51,211 nucleotides of DNA. Origin: Chromera velia. Lineage: Eukaryota > Sar > Chromeraceae. The stretch spans positions 1 through 51,211 of the forward strand of contig JAHBMJ010000301.1 in NCBI GenBank assembly GCA_018398765.1, given 5' to 3'. Under the pieces are notes generated by a model. The model was not told the origin of the DNA. It ran no database searches and saw nothing but the letters and a program-made list of their open reading frames with translations. Position 1 is the stretch's first letter. Each line of letters starts with the position of its first letter. The position numbers were made by a program, and so were the translations under genes. Positions 1 to 12,980 of this stretch are shown one piece after another.

Positions 1-3000
1 GGTGGGAATTTCAAGTGAACTTGAAGGGGCTGCAGGAGCTGGACAAAGAGAGTGATCCACCAACCCACGTACCCTTTTCTGGAGCATCCGGAAGCTTCCA
101 GGGAAGAGGTTGGCCCTGCAGAGAGATACGGATAAGTGTCATTCACAGAAAGAAGAAAGAAAGGAAATCTGAGTGCGTGTGTGTTTGACAGAGGGAAACG
201 AGAGGAGAGTTTTGGTTGGTGACTTGTGTCATTGCTAGAAGATCTATGGAAATTTTCTTTCAGTTCATTGATCCAATCTAGATAGAGGAGAAGTTTCTGG
301 CAGGCACCCAGGCGAGGGAAAATGAAGGTGCCATTAGCTGAGCCAGCTCAGCCTAAGCTTATCTGCACGGGAGGGGGGACTGATGATGTCCCCGAATTCT
401 TCGTCAACACCCAGCCTGCAGTCTGTCTGAATTATCGTTTCCCCCCCTGATGTCGGTTTGTCAGGTGCACGCGCAGCCAGAGAGACAGAGCGAAAGATGC
501 ACAGACAGTCACAGAGATTGACAGAGCTTCGCAGAAAATTCCTAGAGAGAGAGACAGACACACAGATAGAGACACACAAATAAATACAAGACAAACCTCC
601 TGAGATCCGATGTAGAGTCAAAGACATTAGAGGCGATGGTCGAGTTGAGAAACAACCAGGTGGACTCTAAGTCGAACACCTGTCAGAAGGAAAACAAAGG
701 AACGAGTCTATGCATCCGTATGGGAGTGCATGCAGCAACTTATTTGTCAGAGAGCAAGGGTGGCATAGGGCTCGTCTCTCATGTCTGTTTTTTTCTTTTT
801 TGTTCAGACGAAAGCAAAACTCCTTTTCTTTTGTTATCATCAGCTGCTGTACAGGTCATGTGAAGTATCTACTCTTCGGAGACTTTCCGCTCTGTCTGTG
901 AACGCGTAAGTACAGTGAAATGACTCTCCGTTTTTCTTCATTTAGCAGCCTGAAAAATCTACCTTTATGTGGAGCCCAGTGTGACGCACAAGAACATGAT
1001 GAAGCAAGTTCAACAGGCTGTAGCACTCCGATGAGTTGTGTACATCCCTACCTAGCTAGACTGATGGCAAGGAAGGGAGGTTTGACTACTCACCAAGTCT
1101 AACGGGATGGGTCCGGGTGATCCCAACATTTGCCTTTCAAACCGGTGATTCACGATCAACTGCAAGCATCATGATGTGTGAATAAATCTGTCTAATGTTT
1201 AATTGAGGATGCAGACACATGCAACACACATGCAGAGGCACACAAAAACTACCGAAAGTTTTCAAATCGGGATTTACCACAAAAAGGATTGAAGCATTCT
1301 GGTCAAATTTGAGGTATTCTACGCCCTCGATCACTTTCCTCGCATCGCCCCACTGAAAACAAAGAAGAACGAATTCACTTGGTGTTCCCTGATGCTTCCA
1401 CTCACCCGCTCTTCCCTAGTTCTCCACCACCTGCCCCAAGATCTCCTCTGCTCCTCTGGAGGTTCCGGAATGCCTCCGGAACACAAAGTTGTTGAGTGGG
1501 CATTCACCAGCATCGTACGCTCACCTGGCAAAAAGGGACACAGGAAAGGAGGTGAAGAGCGTCTTCAAGTTTGTCTGTAATTCATGTTTCATTTTACGAA
1601 TTGCGTCTGCCTGTCCTATTCTTTTGCATGCCTCCATCTGAAGCGAAAAGGACACAGAAACAAAGGAAGACACGCAAACAAACAAACAGAAGAACAAAGA
1701 AAAAGACCGACCTACCGATATTGTACTTCTGAAGAAAGAGCATGATGGAGAAGATGTAGGAGAACATCACGAAGATGAAAGTCCTCAACCGAATGTGCTG
1801 CTGGGGTTCCACCACAGCATGGTCTCCTCTCTTGATGAATTCTCTGCATTTATTCATTTCATTTGATTGGCAATCAATAATGAATAAGTCAATCTATCGA
1901 TCGATCGATCGATCAAGAGATTCTTCTCTACAGTCATAGTTTCTCTCTCTCTCTCTCTGATTTCCAAATCTTACCAGGAAACGAGCCAAAGACCTTTGTG
2001 TTGACTTTGTCGAACAACTTCAGCAAAGAGAAACCTTTGAAGTTCATTGAGCCAGGAAAAAATTCTCTAAAGAACTGTTCAACCGAGTTGAAGACCTACA
2101 TGCACACTGAAACCAATCCGACATCTTCCTTTTCTTCCCTATTTTCCTTCAGTCTCCACGCAGTCTTTCCTTTCCTGTCCGTTCTTCTGCTCCTTCTTTC
2201 CTTTCCTTTCCTCTCGCTTGTTCTGCAGCCTTCTTTCCTTCCCCCTGCACCTGAAAGGAAGGAAGTAGGGCGACGTCGCGGTCTCGACTGCCAGCTCTTC
2301 GTCTGTTTGCGGTCTCTCAGCACCGCCCCCCCCCTTCTCCATTCCAGACCCCCCTCCCTTGCCGTCTCTCCCTTTCTTGCCCGAGCTTCCGGAACGCTGC
2401 AGAAGTGAAGAGAAAGAAAAGAAGGAAACGGACGGACAAGGAAGATGAGGGCAGGTCACTATACACCACAAAAAGGGTGGCAGCCTTTCAGATGGTTGAA
2501 AAGAAAAAGTCATGAACATTTGAAGGAAGCAGTGCGGAGAAAGAAGGAGAGAGAACGACAGAGATCAACGAGACCTCGCGTCAAGAGACAGACGGGCAGA
2601 AAGGAGGATCTAGGAGAGCCTCAACCCCCCGAGCTGGAAGGAACGAATGAAATGATTCTTTTTGAGATGACAAAATCCATTCCAGTCTTCCTTCTGCTTC
2701 TCCTCACTGACTGACTGACTGACTCCTCCGTCCCCTGTCTCCTCTTCCGATTTGGCAAGCTGAAGGGAAGCATGCAGGGAACAAGGGAAGGGGGGACATA
2801 GAGAGAATGATCCCAGGGGGGCTGTCATTATTTGTTTGTGGTTGAGAGAGGGTGCCAAAAGGGCGGATGAGAGAAAACTTGGCCGGATTCTTGTTACAGA
2901 ACATGTCGTTACAGGCCGATGTGTTTGCTGTGCAATGCGGCCGCGTGATCAACAAAAAAGCCAGAGAGACAAACATCGGATCACCACAAATGAGAGGATC

Positions 3001-5559
3001 AGGAGATTTCAGACTCAAAACAAAGCATGCAGGAAAGGGAGTGAAAGCAACTGATGACGGTCCATCGTTTTCTCAGAGAATTTCATCGTGCCCTGCACAT
3101 TCAAGTGCTCTCTAAGTGGAGGAAACAAAGCCACAGCAAGTGCTTACATCACGGATTCCCTGTGAGTAGGTCGCTATGTGTTTAAGGAAGAGAACGAGAG
3201 GGATGAGATAGACACATTCGATCAAAGCGAAACCAACCGCATTTTTTCTCATCGCCGCTTTCTCCTTCTCCTTCTTCAGAATATCCGCAATATTCACTCC
3301 GGTCTCTCTGCAACACACAGACAACGAAAAGAGAGAGGACAACAGACACACAAATCTAAGACACGCAGAAAAACTCTCATCCGAAAGAGCTACCCAAACA
3401 GACAAAGACACAAAAAGAGAGACAAACAGAGAGACGAGAGAGACCGGTGAACAGGTAGACTCCCAGCGACACTGTAGTCGCCTTCACATCGTCTTTGAGA
3501 AATTAAACAATGGTATTGCTGATGTGTAGATCATCATCTCGCGTACAGTTTTTTGTCCGATTTAAAACTCACGGCATCTTGCTCAAATTGGAGAGCAGAA
3601 ACTTCACACACGGGAACAATCCCCCCCAAAAAGAGACTCAAACAGACCGATCGATAAAAAGCCAGGACAGAGACGGCATGTTGATTGTATGTAATTGACT
3701 GACTGACGGCATGTTGATCAAATTTTCGAGGGCCTCGATTTCGCCTTCATCAAGGGACTTCTCTCCCGCCATCTCACTCTGGAACCTCAATCTCTCCTTC
3801 AATAATTTCTTCTGCTCCTTGTCCTCCATCAGCAACAGGTGCGCCTGGTCCATTTTCTTGTTTTGTAAGTACTGCACAAAGGAGAGAATTACCGTCGAAA
3901 GGGAGTGTCGGTGTGCGCTTCTGATCCATCAGTATGTGAGGTTTATCAGGATTGACGAAAAATTGCTGTTAGACCTTCAGATTTTATCTCCGGCTGCTCT
4001 TTGACTGTTTGCTGTCAGTCACGTGTTTTGGGTGCGAGAACACAGACAAAAACAATTTGGTAATTCGATTCGAGTTCCCTTCTTCCATGCAAGCAGCCGT
4101 CGACCGTCTGATGAAGCGAAGCTGTCTGGGTCTCTCTCTTTCTCTTTCTCTTTCTGACGTGCATGTCCGCACTTTGTTTCGTTCCTCATGTTTCTTGAAG
4201 TGCCAACAAGAGGAAAGGCAGACATTTGGTGCTGCAGTGAATGAAATGAAGACGGCCTGGACCACCCCGTCAGACATTCACGCAGCCTGTACGTGTGTGA
4301 CTGACCTTCCAGACTTTTACTGGGGGCTCTGCTGCCTCCTTCTCGCGTTCCTCGATCTTCTTTTGCTGCAGGGAGGGATCCGGAGGACATGCAAGCATTA
4401 CCTGAAAAAGAATTCTGTATGGAAAAAACAAATGCTGCAGAAAGAGATGCGAAGGACATGCAAACGGCGGCGAGCAGGGATTAACACGGGATGGAGTAGC
4501 TCAGAAAAGAGAGGGAGAAAATATGGAAGTTAAACAAAACAAAATCAACCATGTCCAATCGTATACAGTATGGTTGCAGACTGTTCAGACAAGCTTTATT
4601 CTTCAAAGGGTTCAGCATCACATCAAAATCTGTGTGTCTGATTTCCCAATTTTCTTCCACTCGTCTTGCCGAGGCTTTCATTCTTCATCTCTTCTGTGTG
4701 CCCAGACTGACTGACCTCCTCCTCAGGGAAGCTCTTGACTGCCTCATGGTACTTTTTCATGAGAAAGACCAGATCGAGGCTGTTAACGTCCCCCTTTTCC
4801 TGCCGTGTCTTGATGAACTGCGGCATTTGATATTCTTTGGGGTACGCTTGGCTTGGGTATGATTTCTCCAGGAGGTCGAAATTTCGGACGATTTTCTCCT
4901 TCTCCTCTTTCTTCCAGTTCCGGTGGCGCTCATCACTGATGCTGTAAATCGAGAACTCGCGGTGATTTAGACCCCAGAACGCACACGCGTCTGCAAGGAA
5001 ACAGGGAACATGAATCAGAATTGAAGAGCCAGAATTGCCGGGGAAGGAGAAAGTGAAGCATAGAAAGGGCAAAGAAGAAGTGCAGGAAACGAGGGATGGA
5101 TGCGTCACTGAGAGCAAAACTCCTTCCTGACTACTCTGCCTCTCTCTCAATGAGAACCTGAACGAGAACCTTTTGACGCATGCCTTTTTTCTTTTAAGAA
5201 AAAGATTCGTTTAACGTACCCGTGTAACGCATGGGAAAGACAAGAAAGAAAAATGCAGTGCAAGAAAGCGATAATGGATCAAATTGTACGTGTACTTCTC
5301 TCTCTTTCTTTCCTCGTCTCACCTTGTTCAAGTTCATTCACTGTCGTGTCTTGTGTGACCTGCATGTGTGCGCAACAACCACAAAAGAGACAAACAAACA
5401 AACAGACAACGAGACAAATAGAACATTAATGAATGAATGAGGAGAGCAAGTGGCTAAATGAACGAGATGTTGGGTTGACAGACGCCCAAATGTGCAGACC
5501 ACACGATACATCTGCACTTTACCCCGAAGAACGCTTCACCCTCCCCCCCAACACACACA

Positions 5560-5607
<48 letters not shown>

Positions 5608-6906
5608 AGTCAAATGGAAAGGACGCACGTATAGACAAAAAAGGCATATCCATCGAACCATATAGAAAGACAATGAGACAATCCCGCAGGCAATCACATA
5701 GAGAGCAAGAAAGCGAAGAGAGAGAGCACCACCCGACTGACCTCCCAAGTATGCCAGAAGAATTCTGGTTCCGGTCTTGAGTTTTTCCGAATATTTCCCT
5801 GAGGAAGTTTGCATAGTTGGACTGCCACCACTTGGTTTTTTTCATTTTGACGTTCCCCCCTTCCTTTTGTCTGCCCACTCCTCTCTTGATTTGACAGACC
5901 CCCCCGATCTTTCGCTTCACCCCCTCCCCCTGCCTTGGAGGTTCCGTCTTTCTCCAACCCCGACTCCCCCCCCACTTCTGCACCTGCATCTGGGATAGCC
6001 CCAGATCCACCTGGCCCCCCTGCATTGAAACAAGGCGGCATTTGTACTTTTGAATATGAAAATTGGATGTAAAAAAAGGGGGTTCTTCCTTCAGATCCTT
6101 CACAACCAGATTGCTTGCAGGACAGTAAGTTTGAATGAAAGAGGAAGTTTCTATTTGGAAGAAACAAGGCAGGAAAGAGCGGAAGTTTGGAAAAGCACAA
6201 ACAAACAAACAAAAAACAAACAAACAAAAAGACTGAAGTGTCCCATCTGGTCGTCTCATTCTCTCTCATCTCTCAGCCAACCGACGGACCTCCAGATGAG
6301 GACGCCGCTGCCCCCTCTGCTTCGGCCTGTTTGGAAGCCTCCGCCTGCACTTGCCGGAGGACCTTCGCTCTTTTCTCCTCAGCCAGAAAAGGAATTTCAG
6401 TCAGTCTGCAGTGATCAAAAGAAGGATATGAAAATACCCATCGAAGGACGGCCAATGAAGGAAGCATCGAAGAAGGGACCGCTTGCAAAGATAGAAAGCA
6501 AAGGGCCTCTGGAGAGGAAATCAAGCACAAAGAAGCGGACTGGAGGCAAGTTAGGAGAAAGAGAAACAGAAAGACTAAGACAGAGAGACAGAGAAAGAGA
6601 CGATGGGAAGAGACACATAGAGAGAAAAGCGGTCAACCAAGCGGAGGAACGGCCGAACGGACCTTGCTTGGAGAAGGTCCTGAAGTTTTTCCTTGATGAT
6701 CTTCGTTTGTTCTTTCTTGACGCTCTCCTGTTTCTCTGTGGGGGTCGTCTTGTACAGGATCTTTCTCTGTTTCCGATGGTCCTGCATTCAGACGCCCGAG
6801 AGGAGAAACCAGCTTCAGAGACATAAGGACGGTGGTTGACGGTATTATGATGAGCCTATGTGAAACACATAGGGAGAAAGGCCGAAGGACAGAGGCAGAG
6901 ACAGAA

Positions 6907-6945
<39 letters not shown>

Positions 6946-7637
6946 AATGCAGATAGACGGAGAAGGACGGTGAAAATGGATGACAGTTTGAACGTATGAC
7001 TGACTGACTGACGGCTTCGTCTTTCAATTGGCGGTGCAGGTCTGCCTTCGCCTTTTTCCGCTCGTGGAGCTCTGTGGTGATGCTGTTAAGAAATTTCTGC
7101 AACAATCAAACAAACAAACAGACAGGTGTGGCGACTGACAGAATTTTGGTCCCACTGCAGTTCAGATTTCTGTCGCAGGATACAAGCTTTCCAAACACAT
7201 AGAGAGGACACACAGCAATGCGTGTAGGAGGAGACGTCCCTTACCCGAGGTATGTGAGCTTGAAAATGCAATATCAAGTCACTAGAGCAAGAAGAGAGTT
7301 GATTGAGAAAGAGTAGACCGCTTTTTTCCATGCGGAAATCTCCAATGAGATTTGCGTGGAAGTGCATGCATGCACGCATGCATCCACACTGAGTGTCTCT
7401 GACTTGTCTCATCTGTTGCGTCCAGCCCGAAAGCCGTGATTCCAACAACTTCTGCGCACTCACACCAAGATTTCGTTCTCTCAATCAATCCCGACTGACT
7501 TGTTGTCTTTGGACGTGTTCCCTCGTCCTGAGTCTGTTCCTTTGGAGGACCAAAATCTTTTCCCTCAACTCGACCAGGGACCCCTCAGTGAGGCCCTCGT
7601 TGGCCGAGGCAGAGAGCTTCGTCACACGTCCGTCCAT
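1..7637 (-). CDS. Multi-exon gene: coiled-coil, multi-pass membrane protein (3' end beyond window)
   Basis: I do not recognise the family. Exons read on the minus strand with matching phases: 7637-7500 (ATG at 7637, in-frame TGA upstream), 7451-7404, 7096-7013, 6781-6663, 6405-6290, 5798-5742, 4990-4716, 4365-4306, 3871-3708, then 3492-3445, 3305-3148, 2095-1975, 1841-1716, 1524-1406, 1352-1278 and 1133-1094. Likely further exons lie near 990, 300 and 110 (for example LLYLDWINELKENF and NLFPGSFRMLQKR). The joint between 3708 and 3492 does not match in phase, so a small exon is probably missing there. The first 200 or so residues are charged and helical (coiled-coil-like, Lys/Glu/Gln rich). 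Two clear membrane segments follow: one in exon 3305-3148 (GFALIECVYLIPLVLFL) and one in exon 1841-1716 (FIFVMFSYIFSIMLFLQ); exon 3492-3445 adds a shorter hydrophobic stretch. At least nine donors begin GTC. A membrane-anchored scaffold or channel-like protein is possible, but function is not assigned. Confidence 0.6.
5549..5604. repeat. (AC)n(AG)n compound microsatellite in an intron
   Basis: A CA run passes directly into a GA run. It lies in the intron between exons 5798-5742 and 4990-4716 of the first gene. Confidence 0.95.
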
Positions 7638-8701
7638 CTTACCCGTCTGTATGAAAAGTCACTTGGGCGGACAGCCAACGCCACCGTAAGGCGACAATGC
7701 GTTGTGTTCCACTTCTATTATTCAATGGAGAAGATGATTGAGTGTTGCTCACATGTACGTAATAATAAGGTTGGTTGTTCGAAACGCCTACAAGCGAACA
7801 ACGGAAGAACGAACGTCGAAGTGCAGAGACAAAAAAGAAAGCAGTGCAAAGAGCAACGAGTTGAATAGAGGTTTCTGGTGCTGATCGATCGGCGAACGTA
7901 CTCATGGTGGTACCTATATAGCTTCAAACAACGGGTAAATTCTTTGTTGACGCATGCACGCAAACAGAAATTTAAAATTTGCGCTCGGAATGCGCGCAAA
8001 GTTGCGCCGCAAACGCGCGTGCATGCGCGCGTGCGTCGCAACAAAAAAGGGAGATCGAATGCATGCATGCATGACGCACGCGCGCCGCTGCGGCCCCGAA
8101 ACGCAAGTTCTGGAGTACAGTGGAGGAGACGCCTCAACGTATCAAGTGAAAATCCTTGGCGTTCGACACAGAGGATCACAGACTTTGCTTGTCCGCCCGC
8201 ATGCAGGAAAATGCAAGGAAATCCTGCCGACTTGTATCTGTGCCTCGAGTGGTCTCGTGTGGAGTTTGGCTGTTCTCTGGTTGATTTCTGAATTTCGTCT
8301 GTTTTTCTGTCCGTCCTCCATTTTTCCTCACCACCACCCGCCCCTTTGTTCCTGCCGATCATTCTCGTCTTGTGCAGCTTCGAGAGTTGCACAGTGACAG
8401 GAAGGTCTGCACTATTCCAACGAACCAGAAAGAACCTCATCACCTTGGCTTCTGGTCTGTGGGGGTTCGTCTGGCTCGTAGGCCTGGTTCCTTTTTTTGA
8501 AGGAAGCACTTGCTTGAAAGTCTGTCAGAGTGTCTCGTTTTCCCACTCGAGACAGAGACAGAAATCTTCATTTGCCCTTCCAGTGCTCTTGCAGTGTTTG
8601 CTTTGAGCCTGGCCGTGAAGAGGGTAGAGGGCAATCCAGGTTCTCTGCTCTATTTATTTGTGCCTCGATTCGCGTGAGGGGTCTCGAAAGAAAGAAAGAA
8701 A
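7638..8701. promoter_or_regulatory. Divergent intergenic region between the two first genes
   Basis: About 1.06 kb separates two head-to-head start codons, at 7637 (minus) and 8702 (plus). The stretch 8000-8100 is CpG- and GCATGC-rich (GCGCGTGCATGCGCGCG, then ATGCATGCATGC), unlike its surroundings. TGCATGCA is a known ApiAP2 target word in apicomplexans; a role here is inference. No reliable TATA box was chosen. Confidence 0.4.
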
Positions 8702-9511
8702 ATGATGAGAGCTCCTTCTGCTGTCCGGAAGGGGTGCCACCGATCGATCCCTCTCCGGGATTCGTGGCACAACCTTGGCTCCTACACTCTCACAGAGAAG
8801 GATTCGAGTCAGTGGAGAGCGATCAAGGCAAAGGACTCCGTGGTGGAGGGCACCATTTCGGCTGGGGGCACTGCTCCGCCTCCGATTGATTGGGCGAAGT
8901 GGGATGCAGCGATTTCGCATAAGAACATTGTCAGCAGCATGAAGGGATTCCATGATGCGCAGGTTGCAATTTTAGATGCAGCCTTGAAAGAAGATCACTC
9001 GAAGGAGGTTTTGTCCCACACAAAGGGATGGGACCTCCTAGACTCGTCTGTGAAGTCTTGTGAGAAGTCGGTGGAGAAGAGCGAAGAGATTGTGGCTAAC
9101 GGTGCGAGGGCTCTATGGCTCTCTGCACGCAATCCCGATTTGTGGTCCATTGACACGAATGAGTGGATTGACTCCGACGCCTACTGGCAGGCGTTCATGG
9201 AGAAACACTTCTTCCACAACGACCCTGAGATAGAGACCTCCTGGGACTTGGAGAGCGACGAATTCGACAAGGCGATGTCAGACGAGTTCATCAAAATGAA
9301 GAAGAAGTTCAACGACAAGAGCGATGTGCCCGTGAACTTCTCCATGATGGCACAGTACTGCTCTTGGGTCAGTCGGTCAGGCAGGCAGCAAGGGAAACAA
9401 GTAGATAGACAGGCAGAGAAGCGTCGCTGTTTCCTCCCTGCAATGCTGGTCTTCCTTTGGACCTCTCTCTCTGTTTCTTTGTCTCCTTGTCTCTTCATCT
9501 CTTTGTCTCTT

Positions 9512-9563
<52 letters not shown>

Positions 9564-10845
9564 CCCGCGCGCTCGCTCTGTGTGTGTGTGTGTGTCCCTC
9601 TCCTTCCCGCCATTCTCTCTGTGGGGCGCGCGTGCACCCGCTCTTTGTCTCTGTGGGTGTGTAAGTCAGTCAGTCAGTCAGTCTGTCTGTGTGCGTCTCC
9701 GTTGCTGCTGTGCTTCTGTTCTCTGGTTCGTTCGTATCAGCACCCTTTCACACCCATCTGAGCGCTTTGCTTTCTCTCTGGATCCGTCACTCTCTGGAAG
9801 GCGTTCTTTGTCTTCCGACACTCTCTCTGTCCTATTCCGATTGCGACAGACAGAACAAGTGGGTCATATCGGTCAAAGTGATCCACTAGTGTGCTTGATA
9901 TCTCTCTGAAGGAGTCTTCCTTTCCTTCTCTGTGTGTATCTGTCTCCATGCATTTATTTGTTCCCTCCAACTGTCTGCAGGAGTACTATGACGTGTACAG
10001 GCGGGCTCTGTTCGAGCACATGCTCTACTACCTCACGCGCACCGGGGGGGACGCGCGGTTCTTCCCCGAGATCCCGCCCCCCGCCTGGCTAGTGCAGATT
10101 GAGGAGTTGAGGAGCAGATTCGTTAACGTGGCACACAGACGCAGGTGCGCAAAGCAGGACGCAGGCCTCCTGCGTGTGGCCGCTCTTGACCTCCAACCAG
10201 CAGACTACGAACACGGTCACGGAGAACACCATCATGAAGATCTGGTGGCGGCGGAATCGGAGAATTTTGAATTTGCGGCAGCGCGTCTGATGGGCTCATA
10301 CGCTCTGTTTGCAGATCCGTACGTGCCCTGTCAGAGCGCAGCTGCGGTTGTGCGTGCCGTGGGTCTGGATGGGGGTGCGGGGAAGTTTGTGAGTGTGGGG
10401 GCGGATGTGAATTGCATTTTCTATCTGCCCTCCGAGGGTGCCACCAGCATGGCGACGCCCTCAGAGGCCAACACAGCCCTGTTGGACCATTTGGCAATGA
10501 CGGGGCGCCGCCTGAACCCCTCCTATGCGAACTTGATGCAAATCTTCGCCGACACAGTCGAGTCCAGGGGGGACCCATGGCTGACTGCGCCGGGTTGGTT
10601 CTGTTTTTGTGTGTGTGCCGCTTCGTTTGTATTGAGACAGTCATGAGTCCTTCACTCAGTGGGGAGAAGAAAGGGAAAAAACGGTCCAATCCTGAATGAG
10701 TGAGTTGGGCAGTGAGTGAGTGAGAGAGTGAGTTTGTGAGTGAATGTCTATCCGCAAGGAGGAGGAGAAAAAAACGAGGGGAGTCCCCGTTTTTACTTGA
10801 CTTGTTTCGTCTGTCTGGTGGCACATACACACACACGTACATACA

Positions 10846-10884
<39 letters not shown>

Positions 10885-11972
10885 GCAGAGCCAGAGCGAC
10901 TGCTGTCCACGCCCCCACTCGAGTACCTCGTGATCCTGAAAAGAGCCCTGCTAGAATTTCTCTTTGTGTTCTTTTTTCACTCTGCCGGAGTCCCATCTTG
11001 TCTGGTCTTGTCTCACTGCTTCCTGCCTGCTGGTTTTCCTTTCTCTCCATTCCTTCACATATTTTGGTTTATCAATTTGCCGATTCCTTTCTTCATTTGT
11101 TTTCTCCCCCCCCCTTCTCTCTCTCCCTCCACACCGGTCTGCATGCAGGGGAGAGTGTTGCCGACGCGTTCCTCCGCCGTTTGAAGTCTGACGACCCCGC
11201 CCGGCCGGTCTTCGAGGCCTACGTGGCCGAGCTAAAGGCGAAGTTCTCCAACAGCAACGCAGAGATGAAGACGCTGAGCCTCGATGAGGTCCTGCAGCGC
11301 ATGCCCGCCATCGAACAGAGGTGGGACAGTGCGTGCGTCAATAGTTTGTCATGGAGTAGAGGACACAGGAAACTCTCGGGCAGCGCTGCCGCTTTTCCTT
11401 CCTTTTTTCTTTCTCTGGCATCCTCCTCCTGTCAGGCCCTGCTTTCACACAAACACGCCTTGCCTTTCTCATCCTCACCCATAGACGAAGAAAAAAATTC
11501 CATCCCTCGACTGACAGTCACAGACAGGACGACAGGCGCAGAGAGAGTATGCGACTGAAATCCCGCACCGCAGACATGTGTACAGGAAGAACAGACGCGA
11601 ATGGTGTGAGACTGACTTGCTGTTTTTTTTGTCTGCTCTTCTTTTCCTCCCTCCCTTTTTCTTCAATTTCCTCACAGATACGGCCAAGAGACTGCTCTCT
11701 ACGAGCAGCTCCGCCTGTCAATCGCAAAGCAGCAGGCGGGCCCCTCCCGGGAGGCCCACGATATGGTCTTGTCTCTGAAGGACGAGGGGGGCCTCGGGAA
11801 GGCGTTGGCGTCGGGGTCCCTGACGGCAGTGGATCCTCTGGGTCCCTCTGTGGCGGTGGGGGAGGAGGGAGAGTTCGTGGAGTCTCTCTCTGCCTTCCAG
11901 TCGGATTCGGTGAAGGTCGTGGAGGCAGTGGAGGGCACCAAGGTTGAAGCTCTGGACATGAAGAAGAAATGA
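8702..11972 (+). CDS. ATP synthase subunit d-like mitochondrial protein, 4 exons, 581 aa
   Basis: Four exons join in frame: 8702-9367, 9981-10593, 11149-11320 and 11678-11972 (TGA at 11970), 1746 nt in all. The donors are GTCAGT, GTTGGT and two of ordinary GT type; acceptors all end CAG. The basic start (MMRAPSAVRKGCHRSIPLR) resembles a mitochondrial presequence. Residues about 59-75 contain PPPIDWAKWDAAI, which matches the conserved IDWAYY-type segment of the peripheral-stalk subunit d of F1Fo ATP synthase, followed by the expected helical, charged stretch. Animal subunit d has about 160 residues; this protein is more than three times longer. Myzozoan ATP synthases are known to carry enlarged subunits, which fits. 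A His-rich loop (HGHGEHHHED) lies in exon 2. If correct, it sits in the inner-membrane enzyme stalk. The alternative is a lineage-specific mitochondrial protein with chance similarity. Introns are full of CT, CA and TCAG simple repeats. Confidence 0.6.
9501..9560. repeat. (CT)n microsatellite in intron 1 of the ATP synthase-like gene
   Basis: A near-pure CT run of about 55 bp is followed by CCCGCGCGC and a GT run. Confidence 0.95.
10840..10882. repeat. (CA)n microsatellite in intron 2 of the ATP synthase-like gene
   Basis: CA dinucleotides run for about 40 bp, preceded by ACACGTACATACACGTAC. Confidence 0.95.
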
Positions 11973-12089
11973 GGAGAGGAGACGGGGAAATGAATGCTGA
12001 GAAGAGATGAAGGGGGGGGGGACTGGGTGGGTTGCACAGATGGATGGATCGGTGCAGGGTTGGGCAAAGAGGAGAAGACCAAGGGGGGA

Positions 12090-12980
12090 AAAGCAAACGA
12101 TGTGTTGAGCAAGTGCGATGAAAAAGAGAGCATTTGAACCCTTTCCCCTGTCTGTCTCTCATCCTTCCGCTGTGCCCGGTTTATTTGCGTTCACTCTTCT
12201 TCCATCCGTTCACTCATTTCTCGTTTCTCGCCGCTCTTTTTTCTCCTTCCACTTTACCACATCGTCGCGCACAAGCAGAGGGAATAATCGAGGGAATAAT
12301 TCATCCCTCCTTGCACCTCTCCACCCCACCATCCGGCCTGCCCCCCTTTTCTCGTTTCTTTGCATTTGCTCGGCATGACAGAGTGACTCTGCTTCAACCA
12401 CGAGTCAGAAACGATGTTGGGGCTTTGCATCCTACCTTCACCTTCATCCCCTTCTTTTTCTGTTTTTTTCACGGGAGGGAAAAACAAAGTCTGTTTTTTC
12501 TCCGTCGTCCTCTCCCTTCTTTGCTTTTTCTCCTTTTCCCGTCTGGGCGTACAGGGTCGGGGCTGAGCGTCTGCAAACAAAAGCCTGTCCTTCCTTTCTC
12601 ATTCTGTCAGCCTGCCAGTGGCTGTCTGCCTGTCTGCTGCTACGTTTCTGAATCTGCCCCCTGATTTAAGTTTCTCCCTTGGCGCTACTCTTTTTTTCGG
12701 CGTCTTCCTTTCCTTCCGCCCCATTGTTCTTCCTGCTCTTTCCTTCCCTTCATCACCCACCCGCACACCCACTCGCTCAAGCAAGGGAGCGCCTTCATAC
12801 TGCTCTCTAAATCATCATGAATGCGTCCTTGCCTGTCTGTGTGTGTCTACCTGCATGTGTGTGCAAGGCTGAAAGGAGGGAAAACCTCAAGTGTGCATCT
12901 GTTGTTCGTTCCCGACGGGTGAACACTGCACTGAATGAAAAAGACCAAATTGGAGTCCAAACATAGTTTCTTTGCATACT
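12090..12980 (+). repeat. Dispersed repeat, copy 1 (about 0.9 kb, diverged)
   Basis: This pyrimidine-rich stretch downstream of the ATP synthase-like gene aligns in the same orientation with 32105-33070. Shared words include CTTTCCACTTTACCAC-type and GGAGCGCCTTCATACTGCT (12788 onward and 32881 onward), TGTCTACCTGCATGT, TTGTTCGTTCCC and GCACTGAATGAAAAA-type. Divergence is substantial with many small indels. No coding capacity is evident, so it may be a non-autonomous element or an old segmental duplication. Confidence 0.7.

Noticed and set aside
2096-2519. Arg/Lys/Glu-rich frames near 2.1-2.5 kb
   Set aside because: Low-complexity purine tracts within an intron between exons 3305-3148 and 2095-1975, which join directly in phase.
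5433-6269. Frames containing long Ser/Leu or Arg/Glu runs near 5.5 kb
   Set aside because: They come from the AC/AG microsatellite and an intron. Only the 57-nt exon at 5798-5742 fits the phases of its neighbours.
11699-12162. Minus-strand frames at the 3' end of the ATP synthase-like gene
   Set aside because: They are antisense to exon 4 and its 3' flank, Ser/Pro-rich, with no splice partners.
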